A stretch of 64,000 nt of DNA from Venturia oleaginea (Eukaryota; Ascomycota; Dothideomycetes; Venturiales; Venturiaceae), in NCBI GenBank assembly GCA_013176395.1, contig JABMLP010000023.1:992001-1056000 (forward strand). The letters are read 5' to 3'. Shown in pieces: positions 30,247 to 39,906 of the stretch. The notes beneath the pieces were generated by a model. It saw only the letters and a list, made by a program, of their open reading frames with translations. It made no database searches and had not been told where the DNA came from. The position numbers were made by a program, and so were the translations under genes. Each line of letters opens with the position of its first letter. Within the stretch, counting starts at the first letter, position 1.

Positions 30247-30430
30247 ATCGGGCGAACTGTATTGCCCGAGCAGTGTAGGGAAGATTACGGCTGTGTGGAT
30301 TTTGGTGCCTGCTGGGATCGACTTCTTGTTCTGGGCCTTCCGCGCGTGGACTCGAGACAATTGGATGGGATCCACCGGAGCTGACGCGCCTCGGATTGGA
30401 CGAGGCGACGTTTCTGCCTTTACTACCTAG
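30247..30430 (+). pseudogene. Host multi-pass membrane protein gene, 3' end
   Basis: Starting at the duplicated ATCGG, the frame reads SGELYCPSSVGKITAVW, then a hydrophobic stretch (WILVPAGIDFLFWAF), and ends at TAG 30428-30430. Joined at ATCGG to the other half (19367, minus strand) the codons continue exactly in register through KLSGEL. It is therefore the C-terminus of the gene at 19367-20562, left on the plus strand when the remainder was inverted. Confidence 0.78.
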
Positions 30431-30578
30431 GATATAGTTGGGAGGTTTGCAGAGAGTGACGATGTTATGATACCCGAAAAGTGTTTCTGTTTGGTTGACA
30501 ATTGGACAGCTCAGCAGGATGTGGTCAAGAAGGCTCAAGGCTCTGGAAACCCTTCATTTCTTTTCACTCTGCACCTTT

Positions 30579-31582
30579 TTAGTTCGCTACCCATTGCCTG
30601 TATACAGAACAAGCAGCTTCACGGATATATTTCCCATCAGCATTGTACTGTAAATGCGACTGACCCTTCACAGCCACTCCTCGCTCTTCTTGTGCTCCGA
30701 GTGCTGAGCCTTTGGCGCATTCTGTAGGCGTCAATGGGGCGTAGGCATCTATGGTTGAAATGGTCCTTGCGAAAGCCTCTCTTCGATCGAGATGCACAAA
30801 TTGATGCGCAGTTGATGATCCAGCTTGGCCCTTATTACCACCCGTGATCTCGGGCAAGAGCTTATCAATGCAGTTTCCAGCGGATTTGTTGGATGTGCTG
30901 TCGCATACTTCGTCTCTGGCGTAGCAGTAGGATTTGCAGCGGTCCGAGAGACCAAATTTGGGGAGACATAGTGGACTCCTTTGAGGTTATTAGGACTGGG
31001 GATAGCTGACACTGGAGGGAAACGACGGACCCGAACATGGTTACAGCTAGAATCTTATCCTTGACTTCTTGTGGTAGCCTAGCAATTGTTCGTACAGTAA
31101 CGAAACCGCCCTGCGAATGGCCACCGAGCACGAACATAATATCCGGACACTCTTTTGTTCGATTCTCGAGGTCAGCTTGCATATCTTTTATTCCTGGATC
31201 TTCGGATGTGCAGCCCCTGAAAGAAGCCTGAAGCTCTCTATCAGCCGACTACATGGCATGTTACTCACAAGGAAGCAAATCAAACAGGATAATGAACAGG
31301 GTATCCCACAGCCTCAGGGATCTAAGCCGTGATATTCGTCAACAGGGAGTGGCCGGCGGCTCCCTACCCCTTGCCTTGACTTCTGTCTGCTGCTGCTTCC
31401 CATGCTTGTCCGGCTCCGCGATTCTGCGGCGCTTCTGTCGTTGCGCGTGCTGTTGTGGGACTTTGTGGGTTTTGCGCTTCACTTATCGTATTGGATGGCG
31501 TACCGTAGACCAACTCCAGAGGCGGGCAAGCGCTTTGAGCAACAGTTGCGCAAGCGGTAAGTAATACAAACAATTGCAGCAT
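30579..31582 (-). pseudogene. Cutinase / acetylxylan esterase family pseudogene
   Basis: The start ATG at 31582 gives a signal peptide (MLQLFVLLTACATVAQS) followed by ACPPLELVYA and RATTEAP, the usual cutinase-fold start. The intron at 31450-31503 and another at 31217-31268 fit GT/AG and frame. Exon 3 has the nucleophile motif GGHSQGG and SEDPGIKDMQADL; later parts give YCYARDEVCD (Asp) and AHQFVH (His), so the Ser-Asp-His triad is recognisable. A third intron lies at about 30990-31040; its borders are uncertain. Exon 2 has three in-frame stops: TAG 31364-31366, TAG 31322-31324 and TGA 31280-31282, all explainable by C-to-T changes. Functional relatives are secreted serine esterases acting on plant cutin or acetylated polymers. 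Confidence 0.82.
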
Positions 31583-32250
31583 GATATTAGACCGGCGAAA
31601 GTAGAGGCAGAGCGAAAGAATCGACAAGATTGACACGGAGCATGTTGGCCTATCTATAGTATTTCGAGACTCTCGTACGCTTCTCGAAGAGAGTACGAGG
31701 TAGTGCCATGGATAGCGAGACGACGGGTACGAATGCGAGCAATATATTCTATTCTATCAGGGTGCTTGGGCCAGCCTGGACATTGCCCTTGCCGACGCCT
31801 TTCTTCTCTTCCTTTTCCCGAGGTCTCGTCCAACAACAACAACAACAACAAAGACATTGCTCATCCTGCCTATTGCGCTCCCATGAAAGCTATTGAGATA
31901 CTTGACATGGATATTCAAACCACTGGAATGGACAAAGACAAATTCATCTCCAAGCATGGCCCGCCACGCTACAGGTGGAACAGACTGCGGCTGATGTTAA
32001 CGAATTCAACTGCATGGGGGAATGGCGGATGAATAGTTCTCTACTATCACGTATGTCCTCGAGGACTGGCTCGATACTGGCCCCACGGCTTGAGCCATCT
32101 TGGCTATTTGTAGATTCGGTGTTTAGAGGAAGGTCGAACCTGACAGCGTCCCGTAATGCTAGATTGTCCATTTATACGTAACAATCAAAGGATAGACGCT
32201 CTGTTATTGCCCTCGGAAATATTGGTAAGAGTCTCCATGATTCAAACGTG
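31583..32250. other. Intergenic, no gene recognised
   Basis: No frame has convincing coding character. There is a short inverted repeat (CTCGTAC ... GTACGAG, about 31671-31700) and a CAA microsatellite at about 31829-31851. Confidence 0.5.
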
Positions 32251-32253
32251 CCT

Positions 32254-32502
32254 GGGGTGATGTGAAGTACTGCATTGTGTACGCGATGTAGCACAGTATC
32301 GCAGACAACAGCGCACAGCAGATAACAGCGTAGTACAGCAGACAACAGGGTGATGTGAAGTACTGCATTGTGTACGCGATGCAGCACAGTATAGCAGACA
32401 GCAGCGCAGCACAGCAGATAACAGCGCAGCACAGCAGACAACAGCGTAGCACAGCAGACGTAGCACAGCGGATAACAGCGCAGCATAGCAGACAACAGGG
32501 GA
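32254..32502. repeat. Compound minisatellite
   Basis: A block of about 94 bp starting GGGTGATGTGAAGTACTGC occurs twice (about 32254 and 32348), followed by about 20-bp units of the type CAGCACAGCAGAYAACAGCG to 32500. The long Cys/Leu/Ala frames on the minus strand are products of this repeat. Confidence 0.8.
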
Positions 32503-33022
32503 ACGCATATACAGCCACTTTCATGAGTCGTTGCTTGTCATTGAGCGTGTTGTTCCTGCTCCGACCATGTTTGCAATACGAAAGTAGGACATGAATACAT
32601 CTTGATTGGTGGACTCGAGGACGAACAAGATTCATCTCCATCACGCACTCATTTTTGATGCATGGAGGTCATTTAGAGGCTCCCCTACACAGCATCATTC
32701 CTCCAAGACAACTCAGCCTTGTCCCACTATGCTCTTTCCGAATAATATAAAAGAAGACAGGTTTCCTTCGTCCATGCAGAATCAACACAACTACAATCAC
32801 CGAGCTTCAAAGACTACAAATACTACAAACAATCTTACAACATCAGACTAGGAGTTTTCATAGTACGTTCGATACCAGCAACGACTAGCCAACCCAACCC
32901 ATTTCATCCCATTAGCAAGCAGCGCATCAACGTGCCTTTACACCAGAATCGAAAAAAAGAAAAAAAGAAAAAGAAAAAACCCACACTCCAAAAGACCCTT
33001 CAGAAATCTCTGAAAAGCAGCA

Positions 33023-33190
33023 ATGGCCATGGCACCCGGCGAATGGATTTGCTGCCAATGCCAGCACTACAACGCTTCAGGCTACTATATATGCAGGGGC
33101 GACGAATGCATCCACGAGCGAAAAATGTGCGGCAAGCCCGAGTGCCCGTACAAGTCGAAGGGGCACTGTGAATCTCACACTGGACGTTGA
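33023..33190 (+). CDS. Small Cys-rich zinc-finger-like protein (55 aa)
   Basis: The ATG at 33023 opens a 55-codon frame with eight cysteines and several histidines: WICCQCQHYNASGYYIC, then CIHERKMC and CPYKSKGHC. The pattern W-x-CC-x-C ... C-x4-C-x-H-x4-C-x4-C resembles small fungal zinc-ribbon-like proteins, so structural zinc binding is likely; no function can be assigned. There is no signal peptide, so it should be intracellular. A TATA box (ATATAAAAGAAG) lies near 32747 and an A-rich leader (AAAAAGAAAAAG tracts) precedes the start. A longer frame (32932-33171) overlaps in another phase but is a low-complexity translation of that leader. Cysteine spacing makes this frame the better choice. 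Confidence 0.6.
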   Translation: MAMAPGEWICCQCQHYNASGYYICRGDECIHERKMCGKPECPYKSKGHCESHTGR

Positions 33191-34055
33191 CGTGGAATTA
33201 TTGTCCGTGGTGAGGTTGTGTGTGGTTTCAAGGGAGGGCGTTGGGATGAATGATTTTGTGTGTTTTTGGTCTGGATGATCTATTAGCGGGCATGTGGATT
33301 TGGTAATGGTTTTCTTCTTGCCGGAGTTTATGTTTGAGCGGGGGGGGCTTTTTTTTGTGCGGGGGATGCGTATACTGTTGTTTGATTCTATGAAGTTGGA
33401 CGGCAGGTTTTCTGTTTTTAAGGGATGCAAGGTTTGAGGAACATTTGTTTTGGGAACGTGACGATGAAAAGGAGAAGATTTTATTTTTATTTTTTTTGCA
33501 AAGCTTTATCTAGATCGCTTGTCTGGGATATGAATTTTAATTGTTGTGTACATGACCGGTATTTTGCCAAAAGGGCATAACTTGAGTTTTTCTACTGGAT
33601 GATGGATTCGGGTAGTTCTACGGAAATGACGTACGAATAGTACATGGAATTCCTCCAATAGAAGACCAAAGAAATGACGCATTGATGAGCCTTCCTCGTC
33701 TGGCCCTGAGCGGTCGTCGAAATGGAATTATCAGTCGAAAATGTTGGCATTAAAGTGGTCACAACAGACTGTGCAACACCTACGTAGACCCCGATGTGCT
33801 CAAAGACTCTAGAAATGGCGAGTCAGTTCACTATCGGGACGGATTGTGAAATGGCGCTGATGGATCAAATAGACACTCTGGACATGAATGAGCATGAAGA
33901 ACTTGGGAGCAATTAGAGCGCAGGGACTGATAGCAAATGCTTTATTATTTATTAAATGCTATGAAGATGACAAATACACGATAAAAGAGTGAAGAACATT
34001 CAATGACCCATGCTCCGGCAAATGCAAAAGTGATGACAGAAGAAGAAGGAACAAT
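33191..34055. other. Intergenic, no gene recognised
   Basis: Probable 3' regions of the two neighbouring convergent genes. T-rich tracts and no coding frame with recognisable similarity. Confidence 0.5.
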
Positions 34056-34577
34056 CTAGGCGCCAGTCTTGACCATGGTGATGTTGACGTCGGAGGTGCC
34101 GGTGCAGACAAAGTCGGTGGCAGACACTCCACCGGCGTGGCAGTAGTTGGGAATGGTAGCGTTACCGATGAGGACGTTGCTATATCAATTGTTAGTATGT
34201 GAGCTTCAAAAATTCAAGGACGATTAGACTTACGTGTCGGTAACGATTGTTTGCCACAGCCACAACTTGTTTGCCTCGTTGTCGAAAGAGAAGCTGAAGG
34301 AAGAGTTCTCGCTGCAGAAGTAAACCTTCTCGTCCTCGAAGGCAGCGGCGGTTTTGCCAGTGGCTGGGTCGTATGGAGCGCAGGCGTAGTTCAAGGTGCC
34401 GCCGTTTGTGGCAGAGATGTTGAATCCGAGGGTGGAGATGGTCTTTCCGTCGAACTTGCGGGCGTAGTAGTTTGAGATTCTGAGGACCTCATCGGAGGAG
34501 CTGCTCGCGATTGGGCTTGCGGCAACGATGGAGGCGGTTGCGGCAAAGCCTGCAAGGAGGGTGGTGAAGGAAACCAT
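34056..34577 (-). CDS. Alt a 1-like (AA1-like domain) secreted protein
   Basis: Two exons (34577-34234, 34179-34056) around a 54-bp intron with donor GTAAGT, a branch-like CTAAC and acceptor TATAG give 155 residues. A signal peptide (MVSFTTLLAGFAATASIVAAS) is followed by a beta-rich domain with YYARKFDGKTISTLGFNIS, YACAPYDP, VYFCSEN, and the family-typical PNYCHAGG and DFVCTG. Four cysteines can form two disulphides. This matches the Alt a 1 family (beta-barrel proteins found only in fungi, including allergens and elicitors such as Hrip1/PevD1 types). It is predicted to act outside the cell. A TATA-like GTATATATTGG lies near 34704. Function in this organism is not known; plant-interaction roles are inferred from the family. 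Confidence 0.85.
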
Positions 34578-35801
34578 TTTGATTGATGTGGTGAGTTGGG
34601 AGATGTGGTTGAGTGGTGAGTTAGTAGAGATTGAGTGGTAAGAGTGTGGATTTGAGTGTTGATTAGTATTGAAGAGGAGTAGAGTCGAGGACTGAGAGGG
34701 CCAATATATACTCCATCCTTGCCTCTCATCACCAAGTTTAGATGGTAATGGACCCGCAAAAACGAGCAAAGGTTGATCGGATCAATGGGTCTATACGAAT
34801 GTAACATTCGAATTGGTAGATCTCTCGGTCTTGGCCACGATAACAGTGGGGAGGGAGACGTCGTGCCAGACGGACTAACCTCCGGATTTCTAAAATTATC
34901 GCCGTGTGGATCTGCCCAGGGACGGTGGCGCTCTAGAAGGATGGACCGATGGACCGATGGACCCTCACGACCTTCGTGTTTGCGGCTCCTGCACCTCACG
35001 GTCATTCTGCGCCCGCTTGTGACGTCGGGGCTCGCGCACACTTCCGATCCTGGAAAGGACCGATAGCCCCGCCGAATTAGCCAGAGGCTTCCAGACGGTG
35101 CTCCCGAGGAAACAAAGCATCCGTGCCACCGTAGCATCCTCGACTGCTGCCGCGCCCACTGTGCCTAGGAAAAGCACTATCGCTGTGGACTTGAAGCCGA
35201 TCATTCCGAGTCCATCACCGCCCGCCTCTCTGGCTATTTACGGATTACCCAGCCATCAAGATTCAAGATAGCTGGCCAGCAACACGTCCTCTCCTACCAC
35301 TCGCACGGTACCTTACTTAATCCATCAAAGGCACCGCACTCCCGGCCAATAACAGTTAACCAACTATAGATAGACGTCGCTGCGATAGGCCTGCTAATCT
35401 ATCGTTGCAACTGACGACTACGAGTAGAGCTACCTGTTTATACATTGTTTATACAGTACTACATCTCGGCGACCACTGGATGCACAGTGGAGATCAATTC
35501 TCATCGCAGCATAGTGCCGCAAGATATCTGGGCCGAACTTTGCAACCCGAGGTCACAGCACTAAAATAATCTTAACAAAAAGCGGCATAACCTCTTCACG
35601 GGCCTAGTGCAAGACTGCTTGGTAGAGCAACGTTTTGGCCAGAGATTTCACCGACCATCTAGGAAGGTGACGTGAAATGGAATCAGACTTCCTATGTGCA
35701 CCGATTTTGGAATACGAACTGGGCAGAAAGTAGAAACATGAAGAATTCACTTCAAAGTATCATTGTGCAGGTCGAGAATCATGGTTCTTCCTTGCTAACC
35801 C
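34578..35801. other. Intergenic, no gene recognised
   Basis: It holds the promoter and leader of the Alt a 1-like gene, and beyond about 34800 only weak frames. One minus-strand frame at 35204-34965 starts with a hydrophobic stretch (MIGFKSTAIVLFLGTVG) but lacks further support. Confidence 0.45.
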
Positions 35802-36767
35802 TTAGTCTATCTTTTGCGCATTAGCCTTGACCTTGTTTCTGTCACTCATGCCGGTGATGACTGTAGACAAGTCTCCGACTGGAACAGCGAAGGGCATGTC
35901 GACGGCAGACATCATGATGGCAAACAACAAGTACCAGCCGAACATGACGCAAGCGAAGAAACTGCCACCAGCAGCCTTAAGCAGCACACCACCGAAAGAA
36001 GCGTTGCCAAGAGCTAGAGTCCAGAAAGTGCCAGCAGCAAAACCGAAGCCCATCGTTGCGCCGATGAAGACGAGGACAAAAGCAACGTTCGTACGCAGCG
36101 AGCAGATGAGGAAGAAAAAAGACAGCATGGTCATGGACAGGGCGTAAAATCCTGTTGGCCTGTTAGTGACAAGGCCGAAAGTGGGAGGCGCGTCAACATA
36201 CCAAAGCCAGCCAAGAATGCCGGGGTAAGTGTCTGCGTTCCAGTTGTTGCTCCGGTGACATTGAATGAAGACACGGCCGCAAACCAGGGGATAAAGGTCG
36301 CGGAAAAGGTCAAGAAATGAGCCCCATATCCAAAAAAGACGACACACGGGAATGTGTTGCCGAGTAAAAATTCACCGATGCCAGCGAGGATGAGTAACAT
36401 GCCGCCGAAGAACACATTGGCACCGCTGGAAGTGGCAGTCAGTTCCATACGCACCACGGCAGGAAATAGTCAGCGCCTACACCGTAGCTGTGAAAACTCC
36501 AATCCCTCCTGCACCTCTCCATCCCATGAACTGAATCGAAAGTGGCAGTAGGGCAACGCAGAAGCCCATGACCGCCACCGGCGTCGGGTTGGCGAAAGAC
36601 TGTCGAAGTTCTCCCTTTACTTTGTTCTGCGGTGATAGGTACAGTTTCTCGAACTGTTCAGGCGACAAGGAGAGAAATGTGTTCGTGCGTTGGAGCCCGA
36701 GGTTGTCGATTCCACGATCCTCTTGAGTCATCTTGTCGTCGTGGTATTGCCTGCTGGTGTCCGACAT
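35802..36767 (-). CDS. GPR1/FUN34/YaaH family acetate transporter
   Basis: Three exons (36767-36481, 36425-36202, 36151-35802), separated by introns of 55 and 50 bp with GT/AG borders, give 286 residues. The hydrophilic N-terminus (LSLSPEQFEKLYLSPQNKVKG) leads to the signature ANPTPVAVMGF at the first of about six membrane helices; later GGMLLILAGIGEFLLGNTFP and ALSMTMLSFFFLICSLRTN are typical of the family. Relatives (Ady2/Ato1, AcpA) take up acetate with protons, or export ammonium, at the plasma membrane and are induced on acetate and repressed by glucose. Length and topology are normal and no damage is seen. Confidence 0.9.
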
Positions 36768-36897
36768 AGTTTTTAATGAAGTGGGTTGAATCTGAAACTG
36801 GGATCAAGCTGAAGCTGCCGGCGAAGAAGAATACAGATCACAGCCTACTGATATCCAGGAGGCCCAGCCAGGTCTTTTTGATAGGTGACTTCAAAGG

Positions 36898-37194
36898 GTG
36901 AAACTGGTACACCATTCTTCAACAGCTCGAACTACTGCAGTAGAAGCAGGGCTGCGCCGTGATCAAGTGTCTCTCATCCGCCGGATAAAGGGACCAACTG
37001 TAGGAAGGCCAATCATGGAAGAATATCACAAGGTTTGGCACAGACCGTGTGGCTGGTACGTCGAAGATATCGAATGGAATGATGGCGCGAGTATTGGCGC
37101 CAATAAGGATGTTCCATCTTGGTCCTGGCTGGACGCTTCTGGAGAAGTCAGTCTGGGGAAGTCCCATAGCCGATGTATTCGGACTGTGGGGTAG
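36898..37194 (+). pseudogene. Possible HET-domain protein C-terminal remnant
   Basis: About 99 codons include WYVEDIEWN and VPSWSWLDASGEV. The latter resembles the PSWSWAS-type motif common after the HET domain in fungal heterokaryon-incompatibility-like proteins. No HET core is visible upstream, so if real it is only a fragment. It lies head to head with the acetate transporter, 130 bp away. Alternative: a chance frame. Confidence 0.33.
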
Positions 37195-37773
37195 GCAGCA
37201 GACGATACACGCCATTACATTAGCTCGCCTTGGATCTACGTCTTTTGTCCTTTCGACTTGGAAGAGCAGGAATACTGAATGCCGTAGTAGTGTAAACAAG
37301 ATTTGATATCGCGCATGGAAGCGAAAGATGTTCGCCGTAGGAAGAAAGATACGCTTCTTGGCCATGGACGAGGAGGAATACGGAGTAGGGATGATGTCGA
37401 AGGGAGAGGGAGATTGGAGGGTGACGTAAGCATCTCGAATCGTGTGCGGCGCAGGTGCAGTGCAGGCCGGGCCGACATTGCGGAGAAAATGTGGGCCAAC
37501 CATAACATATCACGTGTATCCTGCCTCCCACTCTCCCACCACTATTTTTAGTTTCTAGGTATATTATTACTATTTACGTGTATATTCTTGATACTGATAC
37601 CATGGAACACTTCCACGATCCAACCTTCCGCGATAATTTGATATCGGATCTTGTACTCCCCGTTATCTTCTCTCCTGTCTTCACCTTCGCCGTTTTCACA
37701 ACTGCCTCTTCTGCTTTAACTATACCGTCCCGTTTTGTGACATTCTCTTATTTATTTGCGCACTTCACCTAGC
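37195..37773. other. Intergenic, no gene recognised
   Basis: Frames on both strands overlap each other without recognisable motifs. Pyrimidine-rich sequence precedes the 3' end of the next gene. Confidence 0.45.
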
Positions 37774-38367
37774 CTATACCCCATCGTCGAGATATTCCCA
37801 ACCCCAACTTCTCCAAACCTTTTGCTTTTGCTTTTCCATTGCTGGTGATGGCGTCTTCTCCACTTCTTTACTCGTTGAAATGGTAATCTCTGCTCCAGCT
37901 TTAGTTTCCGCCTCCGCATCCTCATCCTCTCCTTCATCATCGCTTCTCAGATCCGTCTTTCCTCTCTTCCTCCTCAGATGAGCTTTCGAAACTGGCAACC
38001 TCGTCGCTTCCTTCTTCCCACTTCTCACTCCGCCCAAGCCACCATTGTTCAGTTCCTCATTGCGCAGCCTCAGTCGTCCACTTGGGTCATCCAATGAGCC
38101 CCGCTCCTCATAGAACCTATTTCTCGGTCCACTATTACTCGGTGCCCCATCGCCGAGGCTTTGTCTTCCTCTCTGCTCAAAGACGGATGAGGCTTCGTAT
38201 CGTCTATCTTTTCGCTCCTCCTCCTTTGGTCTAGGCTCATGATACAATCCCTTTTGTAATGCTTCAGGGAATGGCTCAAACGTACCGACGAAGTCATCAG
38301 GGTTATAAAGAATATGTGTCCTCCCCCTGGGCGTGTGTAGTACGATGGAAGGGATGAAGCGGAGCAT
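37774..38367 (-). CDS. Uncharacterised charged protein
   Basis: I do not recognise this protein. The frame is open from 38595, but the ATG at 38367 (MLRFIPSIVLHTPRGRTHIL) starts the part that looks structured; the preceding 76 codons are Pro/Gln-rich without similarity that I can see, so both starts are possible. The short start gives 197 residues: a compact N-terminus containing YNPDDFVGTFEPFP, then a highly charged, probably disordered region (KKEATRLPVSKAHLRRKRGK, DDEGEDEDAEAE) and a Trp-rich end (WRSWGWEYL). No signal peptide or membrane segment. The clear codon bias and long open frame support a real gene. Confidence 0.6.
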   Translation of the reverse strand: MLRFIPSIVLHTPRGRTHILYNPDDFVGTFEPFPEALQKGLYHEPRPKEEERKDRRYEASSVFEQRGRQSLGDGAPSNSGPRNRFYEERGSLDDPSGRLRLRNEELNNGGLGGVRSGKKEATRLPVSKAHLRRKRGKTDLRSDDEGEDEDAEAETKAGAEITISTSKEVEKTPSPAMEKQKQKVWRSWGWEYLDDGV

Positions 38368-38595
38368 TTTTAATTGCCTTTTTAGGTATTGATTTGGTAG
38401 GTAGGGAGATTGTAGTGGTTGCGGTCGTTGTGGTGGTGGATTATGAAGTATAACCCGTGGGTTTTTACAAGCTGGTTTATATTGATCAGTGCATGAGCTG
38501 TGTGTCTGTGCATCTGGACTTTTTATAGTTTGAATCATGGTGTTCTCCTGACCCGACAGTGTGAAGTCTGTGAAGGCAACGAGGGTGTTCTCCAA

Positions 38596-39035
38596 ACTGT
38601 TTTTGTTCTCAAGGATTGTTATCCGTGTTCTAGTGCATGAGCTCTTGGTGTCGTATTCATGATCCTTCCAGAGTGTCCTCTATCGTACACTATTCCTCGA
38701 CAAATACACTGATATTTAGCCTGACGTATCCGTCCTCACACCAACTGTACACATCTTCCCACCTCCCAAACCCCTGCACCTTGCTACAGTCATTGCTATT
38801 GATTCTGTCATTTGTTAGACGTGGGGAAACGTGTTTAAAGCCCTTTTTTCGTTGCTGGAACGTTTCGGAGTTGGTGAATAGAGCAGGGGGGATATGCTGC
38901 GGAGTGGGATATGTTCGGTATTGGAGGTTTGCCTCCAATGTTGATGGCCGCTTTGATCAGCCATTATCCAAAGATACACACATATCTGTACATGCCGTCT
39001 ATCTACAGTCCCATCATCGTTGTCTTCGTTTCCTG
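38596..39035. other. Intergenic, no gene recognised
   Basis: It lies between the uncharacterised gene and the 3' end of yah1. The open frames here are short or in low-complexity sequence. Confidence 0.4.
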
Positions 39036-39762
39036 CTATTTCTCGTTGAAGTCAGATGCCTGCAAATTCCTCGTCATTTTCGGTAATTGCACAACAAGTC
39101 CGTCCAGTTCTTTCGACATCTTCACCTGACAACCCAGCCGACTTGTTTCTGTGAGACCGAAAGCCAAATCTAGCATGTCGTTTTCCTCATCATCTGGCTC
39201 AGCCATTTTATCGTAGAAGGCCTCGTCGGTAACTATTACGTGGCATGTTGAGCAGGCACAGGATCCACCACAAGCTCCTACATAGCATGTCAGCAAAATG
39301 TGGGTGGTGGGTTAAGGTTGTAGCGTACCCTCCATGTCCAGATCGTTTGCTTGGGCTATATCCAGCAGGTTGTCTCCGTCGGCCACTTCGAACGTATGTT
39401 CGTCTCCGTCCTTGTCTACGAATGTAACATGGCGCCTGCATAATATCAGCATTTTCATCTAGTCTTCTGTGATGGGCTCAATCGCACTCTTCTCCCGCTT
39501 TTGGCTTGTCCAAATGTCCATGTCTGGCGACGGGAGTCGCGCAAAAATTCCTTCGCAGGAGTAATTCTTGACCCTGTATGCTCTTGCTCTTGCTCTTTCT
39601 TAATTGTGATTGTGCCAGTGGTTGTATACTCCAATGCCTATCGCAAGCAAAAAATCGTGCGGCTCTTCGTGATGACGTCTGGGATTGTGTGGGCGTTCCC
39701 AGTGCGAACTGTCGGCATGATTTCGAGGGCAAAAGTCGTAACATGCGATTGGAGGGATTCAT
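39036..39762 (-). CDS. yah1: Mitochondrial [2Fe-2S] ferredoxin (adrenodoxin type)
   Basis: Exons 39762-39488, 39435-39329 and 39277-39036 are joined in frame by GT/AG introns of 52 and 51 bp (207 residues). The N-terminus is Arg/Ser-rich without acids (MLRLLPSKSCRQF, SSRRAARFF), a mitochondrial presequence. The ferredoxin domain has RHVTFVDKDGDEHTFEV, the cluster ligands in GACGGSCACSTCHV and the fourth cysteine in SRLGCQVKMSKELDGL. Adrenodoxin-type proteins receive electrons from ferredoxin reductase (Arh1) in the matrix and serve iron-sulphur cluster assembly, haem A and related synthesis. A second Met (39744) could also be the start. Essential in yeast. Confidence 0.92.
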
Positions 39763-39906
39763 TGTCTATTTCTGTTGTATTGTATTCGTGTGTAATTGTA
39801 TTTATTTGTTGTTGATTTGTCCGTTATGTGCATGGGCACAGAAAAGCTATTTCATCGTTCAATTCGACCTTGCATCACCACATCGAGAAAGATCACCAAT
39901 ATCACC

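Noticed and set aside
32172..32644. Cys/Leu/Ala-rich minus-strand frames that look like a membrane or Cys-rich protein
   Set aside because: They coincide with the minisatellite and occur in overlapping frames, as expected from a simple repeat.
32932..33171. 79-codon plus frame overlapping the Cys-rich gene
   Set aside because: Its first third is a Lys-rich reading of an A-rich leader, and the overlapping frame with ordered cysteines is the better candidate.
34965..35204. 79-codon minus frame with signal-like start
   Set aside because: Hydrophobic only at the start, no cysteine pattern, no promoter signal and no recognisable similarity.
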